Source of the DNA: Actinacidiphila acididurans
GTDB taxonomy: Bacteria; Actinomycetota; Actinomycetes; Streptomycetales; Streptomycetaceae
Length of the DNA: 64,000 nt
NCBI RefSeq assembly: GCF_016918855.1
Contig: NZ_JADKYB010000008.1
Span: 339,926-403,925, forward strand
Direction: 5' to 3'
Below the pieces are notes generated by a model that was not told the DNA's origin, searched no databases, and saw only the letters and a program-made list of their open reading frames with translations. This document shows positions 30,628-38,359 of the stretch, one piece after another. The position numbers were made by a program, and so were the translations under genes. Positions within the stretch are counted from its first letter, which is position 1, and every line of letters starts with the position of its first letter.

Positions 30628-32210
30628 CGTATCTCGCGGACCGCCTGGTCAAGACCTTCCCCGGGGTCCGGGCCCTGGACGGGGCCACCCTGCGCCTCCA
30701 GCCGGGCAGCGTGCACGCCCTGCTCGGCGAGAACGGCGCGGGCAAGAGCACGCTCATCAAGATCATGACCGGGGTGCTGCGGCCGGACGGCGGCCGCATC
30801 CTCGTACCGCGCGACGACGCAGGGGCCCACGGCAAGGAGCCCGGGCCGGCGACCGACCTGGTGAAGGGCCCCTCCGACACCGACGCCGGCCTGCACGAGG
30901 TACGGTTCTCCGGCCCGCAGGACGCCCAGCGGGCCGGGATCGGCGTCGTGCACCAGGAACGCAACCTCATCCCCGCCTTCTCCGTCGCCGAGAACATCGC
31001 CCTGCAGTCCACCCCGCGCCGCCGCGGCCTGGTCGACCGGGCCGCGATGCGCGAGCTGGCCCGGGGCTGCCTGGACCGGCTCGGCGTGCGGCTGGACGTG
31101 GACCGGCCGGTCTCCGCGCTGTCGGTGGCGCAGATGCAGCTCGTGGAGATCGCCAAGGCGCTCGCCACCGACAGCCGGGTGCTGCTGCTGGACGAGCCGA
31201 CCGCCTCCCTCACCGCGGAGGAGACCGAGCACCTCTTCGGCGTGGTCCGCCGGCTGCGCGACGAGGGCCGCGCGGTCGTGCTGGTCAGCCACAAGCTCGA
31301 AGAGGTCTTCGCCGTCGCCGACACCGTGACCGTCCTGCGCGACGGCCGCAGCGTCGCCGAGGCCCACCCGCTGGCCGACTACACCCAGGAGGAAATCGTC
31401 AACCTCATGGTCGGCCGCGCCCACGCCGCCCGCCGCCTCGACAAGGCCCCCGTCGCCCCCGGCACGGCCCCCGCCCTGCGGCTCGACGGCGTCGCCACCG
31501 CCCTCGGCCACCGGGACGTGTCCCTGTCCGTACGCCCCGGCGAGATCCTGGGCCTGTACGGACTGGTCGGCGCGGGCCGCAGCGAACTGGCCCGCGCGGT
31601 CCTGGGCCTGCACCCCGTCACCGCCGGCACCGTACAGGTCCACGGCCGCCCCACCCGCATCACCAGCGTCGGCCAGGCCCTGCACCGCCACCGCATCGGC
31701 TACGTCAGCGAGAACCGCAAGGAGGAGGGCGTCTTCCTCCAGCAACCCCTCACCCGCAATGTCGCGGTCACCGTGTGGAACCGCCTGTCCCGGGCCGGCC
31801 TGATCCGCGACCGCGACGAACGCGACCTGCTGACCACCTACCAGGAACGCCTCGGCATCCGCCTGTCCGGCCCGGCCCAGCTCGCCGGCCAGCTCTCCGG
31901 CGGCAACCAGCAGAAGATCAGCCTCGCCAAATGGCTCGCCGCCGACTGCGACATCCTCATCATCGACGAACCCACCGTCGGCATCGACGTCCGCACCAAG
32001 GCCGCCTTCCACGAACTCATCGTCCACCTCGCCTCCGACGGCCTGGCCATCCTCCTCATCTCCTCCGACCTCCCCGAAATGGTCACCCTCGCCGACCGCG
32101 TCCTCGTCATGCGCGACTACCGCCTCACCGGCGAGGTCGCCAACGACACCCACGACTACGACTCCACCAGCCGCGCCATCGGCCACCTCCTCCACGCCGC
32201 CGCGGTGTGA
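30624..32210 (+). CDS. Ribose-type ABC transporter ATP-binding protein
   Basis: A 528-residue RbsA-like protein with two fused ATPase domains. Domain 1 has Walker A 'GENGAGKST', signature 'LSVAQMQLVEIAKAL', Walker B 'LLLDEPTASL'. Domain 2 (from ~285) has the degenerate Walker A 'GLVGAGRSELAR' usual for this family, signature 'LSGGNQQKISLAKWL' and Walker B 'ILIIDEPTVGIDV'. Domain 1 carries an insert of about 30 residues rich in charged residues ('PRDDAGAHGKEPGPATDLVKGPSDTD'). It powers uptake by the system encoded upstream. Confidence 0.92.
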   Translation: MTYLADRLVKTFPGVRALDGATLRLQPGSVHALLGENGAGKSTLIKIMTGVLRPDGGRILVPRDDAGAHGKEPGPATDLVKGPSDTDAGLHEVRFSGPQDAQRAGIGVVHQERNLIPAFSVAENIALQSTPRRRGLVDRAAMRELARGCLDRLGVRLDVDRPVSALSVAQMQLVEIAKALATDSRVLLLDEPTASLTAEETEHLFGVVRRLRDEGRAVVLVSHKLEEVFAVADTVTVLRDGRSVAEAHPLADYTQEEIVNLMVGRAHAARRLDKAPVAPGTAPALRLDGVATALGHRDVSLSVRPGEILGLYGLVGAGRSELARAVLGLHPVTAGTVQVHGRPTRITSVGQALHRHRIGYVSENRKEEGVFLQQPLTRNVAVTVWNRLSRAGLIRDRDERDLLTTYQERLGIRLSGPAQLAGQLSGGNQQKISLAKWLAADCDILIIDEPTVGIDVRTKAAFHELIVHLASDGLAILLISSDLPEMVTLADRVLVMRDYRLTGEVANDTHDYDSTSRAIGHLLHAAAV

Positions 32211-32230
32211 TTCCGTCGGCGGCCCGAGGC

Positions 32231-32353
32231 TCATCCCCACACCTCGGCCAGCCAGCGGTTCCCGGACGCGGCCCCGTCGCGGTGCGGCACGTGGTCGGCG
32301 CCGGGGACGCGGACGAGGCGGGCGCCGATGCCGTACGGGACAGCCGCACGAAA
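32231..32353 (-). pseudogene. Possible C-terminal remnant of an alpha/beta hydrolase-like gene
   Basis: Read on the minus strand, about 40 codons before a TGA give 'DTLFRAAVPYGIGARLVRVPGADHVPH' followed by 'RDGAASGNRWLAEVWG'. The VPGADHVPH pattern looks like the C-terminal catalytic-His region of an alpha/beta hydrolase. No start codon or ribosome site precedes it. Upstream it runs out of frame into the Lrp gene. It may be the tail of a deleted gene, or chance. Confidence 0.3.
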
Positions 32354-32360
32354 CAGGGTG

Positions 32361-32828
32361 TCAGCGCGCCGCCGGAGGCAGGGGCTCTGGGGCCGTCTTC
32401 CGCAGGTGCTGGTAGATGATCGAGGTGCGGAAGCTCACCACCTCGCGGCGGCTGGTGAAGCGGTCGAGGAGGAAGCCGTGGAGGTGGCCGATGCTCTGCG
32501 CGCTGACGTGGACCAGGAAGTCGTCGCTGCCGGTCATCGTGTAGACGGAGAGGACCTCGGGGAGGGCGAGGACGCTCTGCTCGAAGGACATCACGATGTC
32601 CCGGCCGAGTGGGCGCAGTTGGACCGCGACCATGGCCTGGACCCCGCGGTTGAGGGCGGGCAGGTCCACGTCCGCGTGGTAGCCGAGGATCACCCCGCGC
32701 CGCCGCAGCAGCCGGATCCGCTCCAGGCAGGTGGACGGCGCTATCCCCACCTTCCGGGCAATGTCGCGGTTGGACTGCCGCGCGTCGCTCTGCAACTCCC
32801 GCACGATCGCCGAATCAAGTTCGTCCAT
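32361..32828 (-). CDS. Lrp/AsnC-family regulator
   Basis: A 155-residue Lrp/AsnC protein. The HTH is at ~1-60 ('DELDSAIVRELQSDARQSNRDIARKVGIAPSTCLERIRLLRRRGVILGYHADVD') and the RAM effector domain at ~65-145 ('VQAMVAVQLRPLGRDIVMSFEQSVLALPEVLSVYTMTGSDDFLVHVSAQSI'). It lies divergent from an amino-acid dehydrogenase gene, which it probably activates in response to a branched-chain amino acid, as BkdR-type regulators do. GGAGGTGGGC precedes the ATG. A 15-bp palindrome sits in the shared promoter region. Confidence 0.92.
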   Translation of the reverse strand: MDELDSAIVRELQSDARQSNRDIARKVGIAPSTCLERIRLLRRRGVILGYHADVDLPALNRGVQAMVAVQLRPLGRDIVMSFEQSVLALPEVLSVYTMTGSDDFLVHVSAQSIGHLHGFLLDRFTSRREVVSFRTSIIYQHLRKTAPEPLPPAAR

Positions 32829-32850
32829 GCCCACCTCCGAGCCGCCGGTG

Positions 32851-32865
32851 CCGAACGTCGTTCGG
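32851..32865. promoter_or_regulatory. Palindrome CCGAAC-GTC-GTTCGG, candidate Lrp operator
   Basis: A perfect 15-bp inverted repeat between the divergent Lrp and dehydrogenase genes; the length fits an Lrp-family dimer site. Confidence 0.5.
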
Positions 32866-32894
32866 TGCGGGGCCGCGGCGGCGGGGCAGAAGCC

Positions 32895-32900
32895 TAGCTT
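32895..32900 (+). promoter_or_regulatory. -10 box suggesting a leaderless dehydrogenase mRNA
   Basis: TAGCTT is followed by exactly 6 nt and then the ATG at 32907. Transcription from this box would start at or next to the A of the start codon. No Shine-Dalgarno is present, consistent with a leaderless transcript; no clear -35 box, so an activator may be needed. Confidence 0.45.
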
Positions 32901-32906
32901 TCCGGT

Positions 32907-33944
32907 ATGAGACATGAACAAGTGACCGTCCGCCGCGGAACCCGCTCCGGCCTCCCGATCGCTGTCGCCGTCCACTCGCGCGCTCTCGGCCCGGCCGTCG
33001 GCGGCGTGCGGATGCGCCGTTACGCCGACTGGCGCGACGGCGTGGAGGACGCGCTGCGCCTGTCGGAGGCGATGACGTACAAGACCGCCGCGGCCGGGCT
33101 GCCTTTCGGCGGCGCCAAGAGCGTGATCGCGCTCGGGCCGGACACCGAACCGACCCCGCGGCTGCGGCAGGCGGCGCTGGAGGACCTCGGCGACCTGATC
33201 GAGGAATTGGGCGGCGGCTACACCGCGGGCCCGGACGTGGGCACCGGCCCCGCCGACATGGCCGTGCTGCGCACCCGTACGACGCACGTGGTGTGCCTGC
33301 CCGAGGAGCAGGGCGGCACCGGTTCCTCCAGCGGGCCGACCGCCGCCGGTGTGGTGGCGGCCCTGCGCGCGGCCGCCCGGGCGGTCCTCGGCACCGAGTC
33401 CCTGACCGGCCGCACCGTCCTGATCTCCGGATACGGTTCGGTCGGCGCGCTGGTGGCCCGGGCCCTCACCGACGCCCGCGTGCTGGTCAGCGACATCGAC
33501 CCGGCCAAGCAGGAGGAGGCCGGCCAGGACGGGCACGGCTGGATACGCCCCGAGGACGTGCTCAAAACGCGCTGCGACATCTTCGTCCCGGCCGCGGTCG
33601 GCGGCATTCTCACCCCCGACACCGTCCCGGGCCTGGCCTGCCGGCTGATCGTGGGCCCGGCCAACAACCAGCTCACCGACGACTCCGTCGCCGACCTGCT
33701 CGCCGCCCGGGGCATCACCTACGTCCCCGATTTCGTGGCGAGCGCGGGCGGCGTCATCTACATCACGTCGCGCGACCTGCTCGGCCTGTCCCACGAGGAC
33801 GCGTACGCCCGGGTCACCGCCCTGGGCGCCACGGTCGGCTCGCTGCTCGCCGAGCCCCGCCCGCCGCTGCGGGCCGCGCTGTCCCTGGCCGAGGTACGCC
33901 TCACCGGCGCAGAACGCACCAACGAGCATCTGATGGCCATCTGA
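32907..33944 (+). CDS. Leucine/valine-type amino-acid dehydrogenase
   Basis: A 345-residue Glu/Leu/Phe/Val dehydrogenase. Substrate and catalytic region: 'ALGPAVGGVRM', 'EAMTYKTAAAGLPFGGAKSVI' (substrate and catalytic lysines), 'YTAGPDVGTGPADM' (catalytic Asp). NAD-binding part: 'GRTVLISGYGSVGALVARAL', 'ILTPDTV' and 'VGPANNQLTDD'. It reversibly deaminates a branched-chain or related amino acid to a 2-oxo acid with NAD, feeding catabolism or supplying branched fatty-acid and polyketide starters. Usual length ~340-365. It is controlled by the divergent Lrp regulator. Confidence 0.88.
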   Translation: MRHEQVTVRRGTRSGLPIAVAVHSRALGPAVGGVRMRRYADWRDGVEDALRLSEAMTYKTAAAGLPFGGAKSVIALGPDTEPTPRLRQAALEDLGDLIEELGGGYTAGPDVGTGPADMAVLRTRTTHVVCLPEEQGGTGSSSGPTAAGVVAALRAAARAVLGTESLTGRTVLISGYGSVGALVARALTDARVLVSDIDPAKQEEAGQDGHGWIRPEDVLKTRCDIFVPAAVGGILTPDTVPGLACRLIVGPANNQLTDDSVADLLAARGITYVPDFVASAGGVIYITSRDLLGLSHEDAYARVTALGATVGSLLAEPRPPLRAALSLAEVRLTGAERTNEHLMAI

Positions 33945-34124
33945 CCGGCCGTCGGCTGCCGCGCCGCCCGTCATCCGGCCGAGGCGACGACGGCCCGTGC
34001 CCGTACCCCGACTGCCGTACCGGGTACGGGCGTACGCCGCACCGGGCCCGGGGCCGCGACTGCGCGGCGGCACCGGGCCCGGTCCCGTCGTGACCGTCGT
34101 GATCGGTGACGTACCGGCAGCGGG

Positions 34125-35648
34125 TCACGCCGAGGCGTCGCCCGCGGAGCTGTGCGCGGCGACGGCGGCCGGCTGTTCGGCCGGGCCGGAGGCGGCGGGG
34201 GAGAAGTGGCCGGGCATGGTGCGCGGGATCAGCAGCGCGGCCAGGAACGCCAGGACGGTCGCGACGGCGAGCGCGCCGAAGCCCCACACGTAACCGGACT
34301 CCTTCGGCAGCCCGCCGGGGCCGGCCTGCGCGGTCACGATGCTGGTCATCAGGGCCGCGCCGACGGCGCCGCCGATGGTGCGGATGTTGGCGTTCATGCC
34401 GGAGGCCACGCCGGTCTGGTGGGCCGGGACGGCGGTGACGATCAGGCTGGACATCGCGGAGAAGGCCAGCCCGAGGCCCACCCCGAGCAGCCCGGTGGCC
34501 ACGCACAGCTCCCAGACCCGGTCGTGGGCGACGGTCATCAGGACGTACGCCGGCACGGAGATCGCCGACCCGGCCACCACCAGGGCCTTGGAGCCGAAGC
34601 GGGCGGTGAGCCGGCCGTTGGCGGTGCCGAACACGAACATGGTGAGCGGCCAGGGCAGCATGATCAGGCCGGAGGCGGTGACGCTGGAGCCGAAACCGTA
34701 GCCGGCCGACGAGGGCGTCTGGAGGAACTGCGGCAGGAAGCCGAAGGTCGCGTACATCCCGACGCCGACCAGGAGGGCGACCAGGTTGGTGGTCCACACC
34801 GCCGGCTGCCGCATCATGCGCAAGTCGACCAGGGGAGTGGCGGCGCGCTGTTCGGAGACCATCCAGGCGGCGGCCAGCAGCACACCGGCCACCAGCAGGC
34901 CGATCACCCGGGCCGAGCCCCAGCCCCAGTCGGAGGCCTGACTCAGCGCCAGCAGCAGGCACACCAGCCAGACCGACAACAGGACGGCCGGGGTCACGCT
35001 GATCCGCCCGCCCGAGCGGACGGGGGAGGTGTGCAGGAAGAACTGGGCGGCCAGGCCGGTGATCACGACGGCGATCAGCGGCAGCCAGAACAGCCAGTGG
35101 TAGTCCAGGGCGTTGATGATCGGGCCGGCCAGCACGATGCCCAGGCCGCCGCCGACCGCGGTCAGCGCGGCGAGCACGCCCACCGTGGCGGGGGCCTTGT
35201 GCGGCGGGAACTCGTCACGGGTGATGCCGAAGGCCAGCGGCAGCACGCCGCCGCCGATGCCCTGGAGCACGCGGGCGATGATCAGGACGCCGATGTTGCC
35301 GGCGACGGCCGCCAGCAGCAGGCCGACCGCGAGCGCGGCCAGGGTCACCACGAGCATCTGCTTCTTGCCGACGGCGTCGCCGATGCGGCCGATGATCGGG
35401 GTGAAGATCGAGGCGGACAGCAGATAGGCGGTCAGGACCCAGGTGGCGGCCGACTGGTTGGTGTGCATGGCCTGCTGGATCGTGGCCAGCACCGGTACGA
35501 CCAGCGACTGGAGCAGGGCGTACGCGGAGACCGCCGCGGCCAGGATCGCGAAGGTGCCGGGTGCGGGGCGGCGCTCGGCCGCGGCCCGGGGTGGGGCGGC
35601 GGGCGCGGCCGGCGAGGGTGACGAGGATGCTGACGGGGATATCGACAT
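34125..35648 (-). CDS. DHA2-family MFS transporter
   Basis: A 507-residue 14-helix MFS exporter: 'SAYALLQSLVVPVLATIQQAMHTNQSAATWVLTAYLLSASIFTPIIGRIGDAVGKKQMLVVTLAAL' (TM1-2 and motif A), 'ARVLQGIGGGVLPLAFGITRDEFP', 'MFVFGTANGRLTARFGSKALVVAG', 'GVGLGLAFSAMSSLIVTAVPAHQTGVASGMNANIRTIGGAVGAA'. It probably exports a drug or metabolite. It is preceded by GGAAG and two palindromes and lies downstream of a TetR gene on the same strand, a standard efflux pair. The 180 nt between it and the convergent dehydrogenase gene hold only GC-rich inverted repeats. Confidence 0.88.
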   Translation of the reverse strand: MSISPSASSSPSPAAPAAPPRAAAERRPAPGTFAILAAAVSAYALLQSLVVPVLATIQQAMHTNQSAATWVLTAYLLSASIFTPIIGRIGDAVGKKQMLVVTLAALAVGLLLAAVAGNIGVLIIARVLQGIGGGVLPLAFGITRDEFPPHKAPATVGVLAALTAVGGGLGIVLAGPIINALDYHWLFWLPLIAVVITGLAAQFFLHTSPVRSGGRISVTPAVLLSVWLVCLLLALSQASDWGWGSARVIGLLVAGVLLAAAWMVSEQRAATPLVDLRMMRQPAVWTTNLVALLVGVGMYATFGFLPQFLQTPSSAGYGFGSSVTASGLIMLPWPLTMFVFGTANGRLTARFGSKALVVAGSAISVPAYVLMTVAHDRVWELCVATGLLGVGLGLAFSAMSSLIVTAVPAHQTGVASGMNANIRTIGGAVGAALMTSIVTAQAGPGGLPKESGYVWGFGALAVATVLAFLAALLIPRTMPGHFSPAASGPAEQPAAVAAHSSAGDASA

Positions 35649-35692
35649 GGGCGCTTCCGGGGGACGGGATGCGGAGCGGGACCCCGCTTGGG

Positions 35693-35714
35693 TAAGTGGA
35701 ATATCCTCCACTTA
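35693..35714 (-). promoter_or_regulatory. TetR-type operator 1 (AAGTGGA-N6-TCCACTT)
   Basis: A perfect inverted repeat of 8 bp per arm (TAAGTGGA/TCCACTTA) around ATATCC, just upstream of the exporter gene and next to a -10-like TAGGAT (minus strand, 35720-35725). It shares the GGA...TCC core with the second palindrome. Confidence 0.6.
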
Positions 35715-35727
35715 TCCCGATCCTAAA

Positions 35728-35741
35728 TGGAGGAGCCTCCA
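35728..35741 (-). promoter_or_regulatory. TetR-type operator 2 (TGGAG-N4-CTCCA)
   Basis: TGGAGGAGCCTCCA, a 14-bp inverted repeat, lies upstream of the -10-like box. Two sites flanking the promoter suggest repression by the TetR protein encoded at 35878. Confidence 0.5.
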
Positions 35742-35877
35742 GATAGCAAGCGGGCCGCCCGGGCGCATCGTCGCGCCGGACGCGCGGGGGTGGTGCGGGA
35801 GCCGCCCGGACGGGCGCCGGTCGCATCAATGGCGCCGGGCCGGATGGCGGCGACGGCTCGCCGCGAGCGTGGTGGCG

Positions 35878-36447
35878 TCAGTCCGCCGCGAGCCCGTCCA
35901 GGAGCAGGTCGAGCAGGCGCTCGGCCTGCTCGCGCTGGTCCGGGCCGCCCGCAGCCAGGGCGACGCCGGTGAGTGCGGCGAAGACGTCCTCGGGGGTGAC
36001 GTCGGCCCGGAGCGTGCCGTCGGCGCGCCCCGCGGTCAGCAGCGAGGTGAGGGCCGCCAGCATCGCCTCGCGGGAGTGGGCGTACGGATTGCGGCCGGAG
36101 TCGATCGCGGCCCGCAGGGCGTCGGCCATGCCGGCCTTCGCGGTGGTGTAGTCCAGGAAGCGGCCGGTCCACGCGCGCAGCGCCGCCCGCGCCGGCCCGC
36201 TCGCCAGCAGCCCGGGTGCCGCGTCGCACAGCTTCACCAGCTCGCTGCGGTACGCGGCCTCGACCAGCGCCTCGCGGGTGGGGAAGTTCCGGTACAGGGT
36301 GGCGATGCCGACCCCGGCCTCCTTGGCGATCCGGTCGAAGGTGGGGGCCGGCCCCGGCTCCGCGAACAGCCGTACCGCCGCGGCCAGGATCCGGTCCCGG
36401 TTGCGCCGCGCGTCGGCCCGCAGCGGGCGTTCCGCCTGCCTCGTCAT
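35878..36447 (-). CDS. TetR-family regulator
   Basis: A 189-residue TetR protein. The N-terminal HTH reads 'RDRILAAAVRLFAEPGPAPTFDRIAKEAGVGIATLYRNFPTREALVEAAY', followed by a helical ligand domain with 'DALRAAIDSGRNPYAHSREAMLAALTSLLTAGRADGTLRADVTPEDVFAALTG'. It belongs to the group often paired with MFS exporters and probably represses the exporter gene 229 nt downstream, with release by the transported compound. Confidence 0.9.
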   Translation of the reverse strand: MTRQAERPLRADARRNRDRILAAAVRLFAEPGPAPTFDRIAKEAGVGIATLYRNFPTREALVEAAYRSELVKLCDAAPGLLASGPARAALRAWTGRFLDYTTAKAGMADALRAAIDSGRNPYAHSREAMLAALTSLLTAGRADGTLRADVTPEDVFAALTGVALAAGGPDQREQAERLLDLLLDGLAAD

Positions 36448-36567
36448 CCCCGTTGCCCCGTCATCCCGGCGATTTCCTTCCTGGTTCCTTCCCGGTTTTT
36501 CCCGCGCGACCGTTGCAGGGCCCCGCTAAACGGAGGGTACTCCACTCTCGTGTGCGGGGCGGTCCGG

Positions 36568-36621
36568 CGTACGCGGGAGCGGGCCCGGGCCCGGGCCCGG
36601 GCCCGGGCCCGCTCCCGTACG
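36568..36621. repeat. (GGGCCC)5 tract inside an inverted repeat
   Basis: Five perfect GGGCCC units (36581-36610) are enclosed by CGGGAGC and GCTCCCG arms and outer CGTAC/GTACG. The whole block can fold into one long hairpin. It lies between the TetR gene and the clpP gene (both minus strand) and could end clpP transcription. A second repeat, CCCCGGAAGGCCTGGAAGG-like, occurs twice at 36690-36732. Confidence 0.6.
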
Positions 36622-36741
36622 AGCGCCCCGGATACGGCAGTGGGCCGGCGCGCGGCATGCGCACCGGCCCACCAACGGCCGTGGCGGCCCCGGAAGGCCT
36701 GGAAGGCCCCGGAAGGCCTGGAAGGCTCCGGCGGAAGAAGC

Positions 36742-37416
36742 TCAGACGCCCATCGAAATGCTGCGGGCGGACACGATCCGGTCCACCAGCCCGTACTCCA
36801 CCGACTCCTCCGCGGTCAGGATCTTGTCGCGCTCGATGTCCTGGCTCACCCGCTCGGTCGACTGGCTGGAGTGCTTGGACAGCAGCTCCTCCAGGGTGGT
36901 GCGGACCCGCTGGATCTCCCGCGCCTGGATCTCCAGGTCGGACACCTGGCCCGGCCCGGTCTCGGTGTACGGCTGGTGGATCAGCACCCGGGCATTGGGC
37001 AGCGCCAGCCGCTTGCCCGGGGTGCCGGCCGCCAGCAGCACCGCGGCGGCGGAGGCGGCCTGGCCCAGGCACACCGTCTGGATGTCCGGCTTGACGAACT
37101 GCATGGTGTCGTAAATGGCGGTCAGCGCGGTGAACGAACCGCCCGGCGAGTTGATGTAGAGGGAGATGTCCCGGTCGGGGTCGAGCGACTCCAGGCACAG
37201 CAGCTGCGCCATGATGTCGTTCGCCGAGGCGTCGTCGATCTGCACCCCGAGGAAGATCACCCGCTCCTCGAAGAGCTTGGCATAGGGGTCGTACTCCCGG
37301 TAACCCTGCGAGGTGCGCTCCACGAAGCGGGGCAAGATGTAGCGGGCCTCGGGCACGGGACCGTCGTACCGCGCCTGCGGTACGAACCGGGCGGCGGGGT
37401 CGGCTGGAAGGCTCAT
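36742..37416 (-). CDS. clpP4: Clp protease proteolytic subunit, ClpP4-like
   Basis: A 224-residue ClpP serine peptidase. The triad is visible: Ser in 'GQAASAAAVLLAAG', His in 'VLIHQPYTETG', Asp in 'DIERDKIL'. Oligomer contacts include 'YINSPGGSFTALTAIYDTMQFVKPDIQT'. The active-site strand departs from the usual GMAASMGAFLL. It forms tetradecamers with a partner ClpP and is gated by ClpX/ClpC ATPases. The gene follows the other clpP after 43 nt, as in the Streptomyces clpP3-clpP4 operon, which the PopR activator controls. PopR is not encoded here. P4 versus P2 naming rests on context. Confidence 0.82.
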   Translation of the reverse strand: MSLPADPAARFVPQARYDGPVPEARYILPRFVERTSQGYREYDPYAKLFEERVIFLGVQIDDASANDIMAQLLCLESLDPDRDISLYINSPGGSFTALTAIYDTMQFVKPDIQTVCLGQAASAAAVLLAAGTPGKRLALPNARVLIHQPYTETGPGQVSDLEIQAREIQRVRTTLEELLSKHSSQSTERVSQDIERDKILTAEESVEYGLVDRIVSARSISMGV

Positions 37417-37459
37417 GAACCTGCTCCTGGGGAAGAGGACTGCGGACGCGGACGCGGTG

Positions 37460-38083
37460 TCACGCGCCGGTGCCGCCGCTGCCGGGGATGGCCGCCGCGC
37501 TGGCGATGACCGCGTCGATCAGGCCGTAGTCCTTGGCCCCCTCGGCGGTGAACCAGTGGTCGCGGTCCGCGTCCCTGGTCCACTGCTCGACGCTCTGCCC
37601 GCTGTGCAGGGCGGACAGCTCGGTCATCCGCTGCTTGGTGCGCAGCAGCTGTTCGGCATGGATCTTGATGTCCGTGGCGGATCCGGCGAGCCCGGCCGAC
37701 GGCTGGTGGATCAGGACCTCGGTGTTCGGCAGGGCGAAGCGCTTGCCGGGCGCGCCCGCGGTGAGCAGGAACTGCCCCATGGAGGCGGCGATTCCCATGG
37801 CGATGGTGACCACGTCGTTCTTGATGAACTGCATGGTGTCGTAGATCGCCATCCCGGCCGTGATCGAGCCGCCGGGGCTGTTGATGTAGAGGTAGATGTC
37901 CTTGTCCGCGTCGGCCGCGGCGAGCAGCAGGAGCTGCGCGGTGATCTCGTTGGCGATCTCGTCGTCGACCGCCTGCCCGAGGAAGATGATGCGTTCGTTG
38001 AGAAGCCGGTTGTAGACCTGGCCGCCGAGCGCGCCCGTGGTCTCGGGGGTGCTCAGCCGGGGCATGGACGCCCGCTCACTCAT
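37460..38083 (-). CDS. clpP3: Clp protease proteolytic subunit, ClpP3-like
   Basis: A 207-residue ClpP: Ser in 'GIAASMGQFLLTAG', His in 'VLIHQPSAGLAG', Asp in 'DADRDHWFTAEGAKDYGLID', plus 'YINSPGGSITAGMAIYDTMQFIKNDVVTIAMG'. I choose the ATG at 38083 (GGGAAG 7 nt upstream) over 38095. It is the first gene of the two-gene clpP operon. In Streptomyces clpP3P4 serves as a back-up for clpP1P2. The 264-nt upstream region, shared with a divergent gene, shows no clear PopR box to my eye. Confidence 0.83.
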   Translation of the reverse strand: MSERASMPRLSTPETTGALGGQVYNRLLNERIIFLGQAVDDEIANEITAQLLLLAAADADKDIYLYINSPGGSITAGMAIYDTMQFIKNDVVTIAMGIAASMGQFLLTAGAPGKRFALPNTEVLIHQPSAGLAGSATDIKIHAEQLLRTKQRMTELSALHSGQSVEQWTRDADRDHWFTAEGAKDYGLIDAVIASAAAIPGSGGTGA

Positions 38084-38359
38084 GATGCTTCCCATCTGTC
38101 GTTCGCGTGGATCCGGTGTTCCGGCCGCCGGCCCGTCGACGGCCGCTCCCGTCCGCCTTCCGCCCTGTCGAAGCTACCCACTTCACCCGTACCACGGACC
38201 GCCTTCCCGCTGCTGTTCGCTTTGAGCGCAGCCCCTCTCCGGCCCGGTCCGCCCCGCCTGCGCCGCCCGGCGCGTGGCGCGCTGTTCAAGGCGGCGGTGC
38301 GGTCTCTACGGTGGAGCGGGCGGCGGTCCGGCCGCCGCGACGAGGGGGAGGCGGTCGGG

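Noticed and set aside
33945..34124. Possible small gene between the dehydrogenase and MFS genes
   Set aside because: Only GC-rich inverted repeats (such as CCGGGCCCGG twice) are seen in this convergent gap; no ribosome site or conserved peptide.
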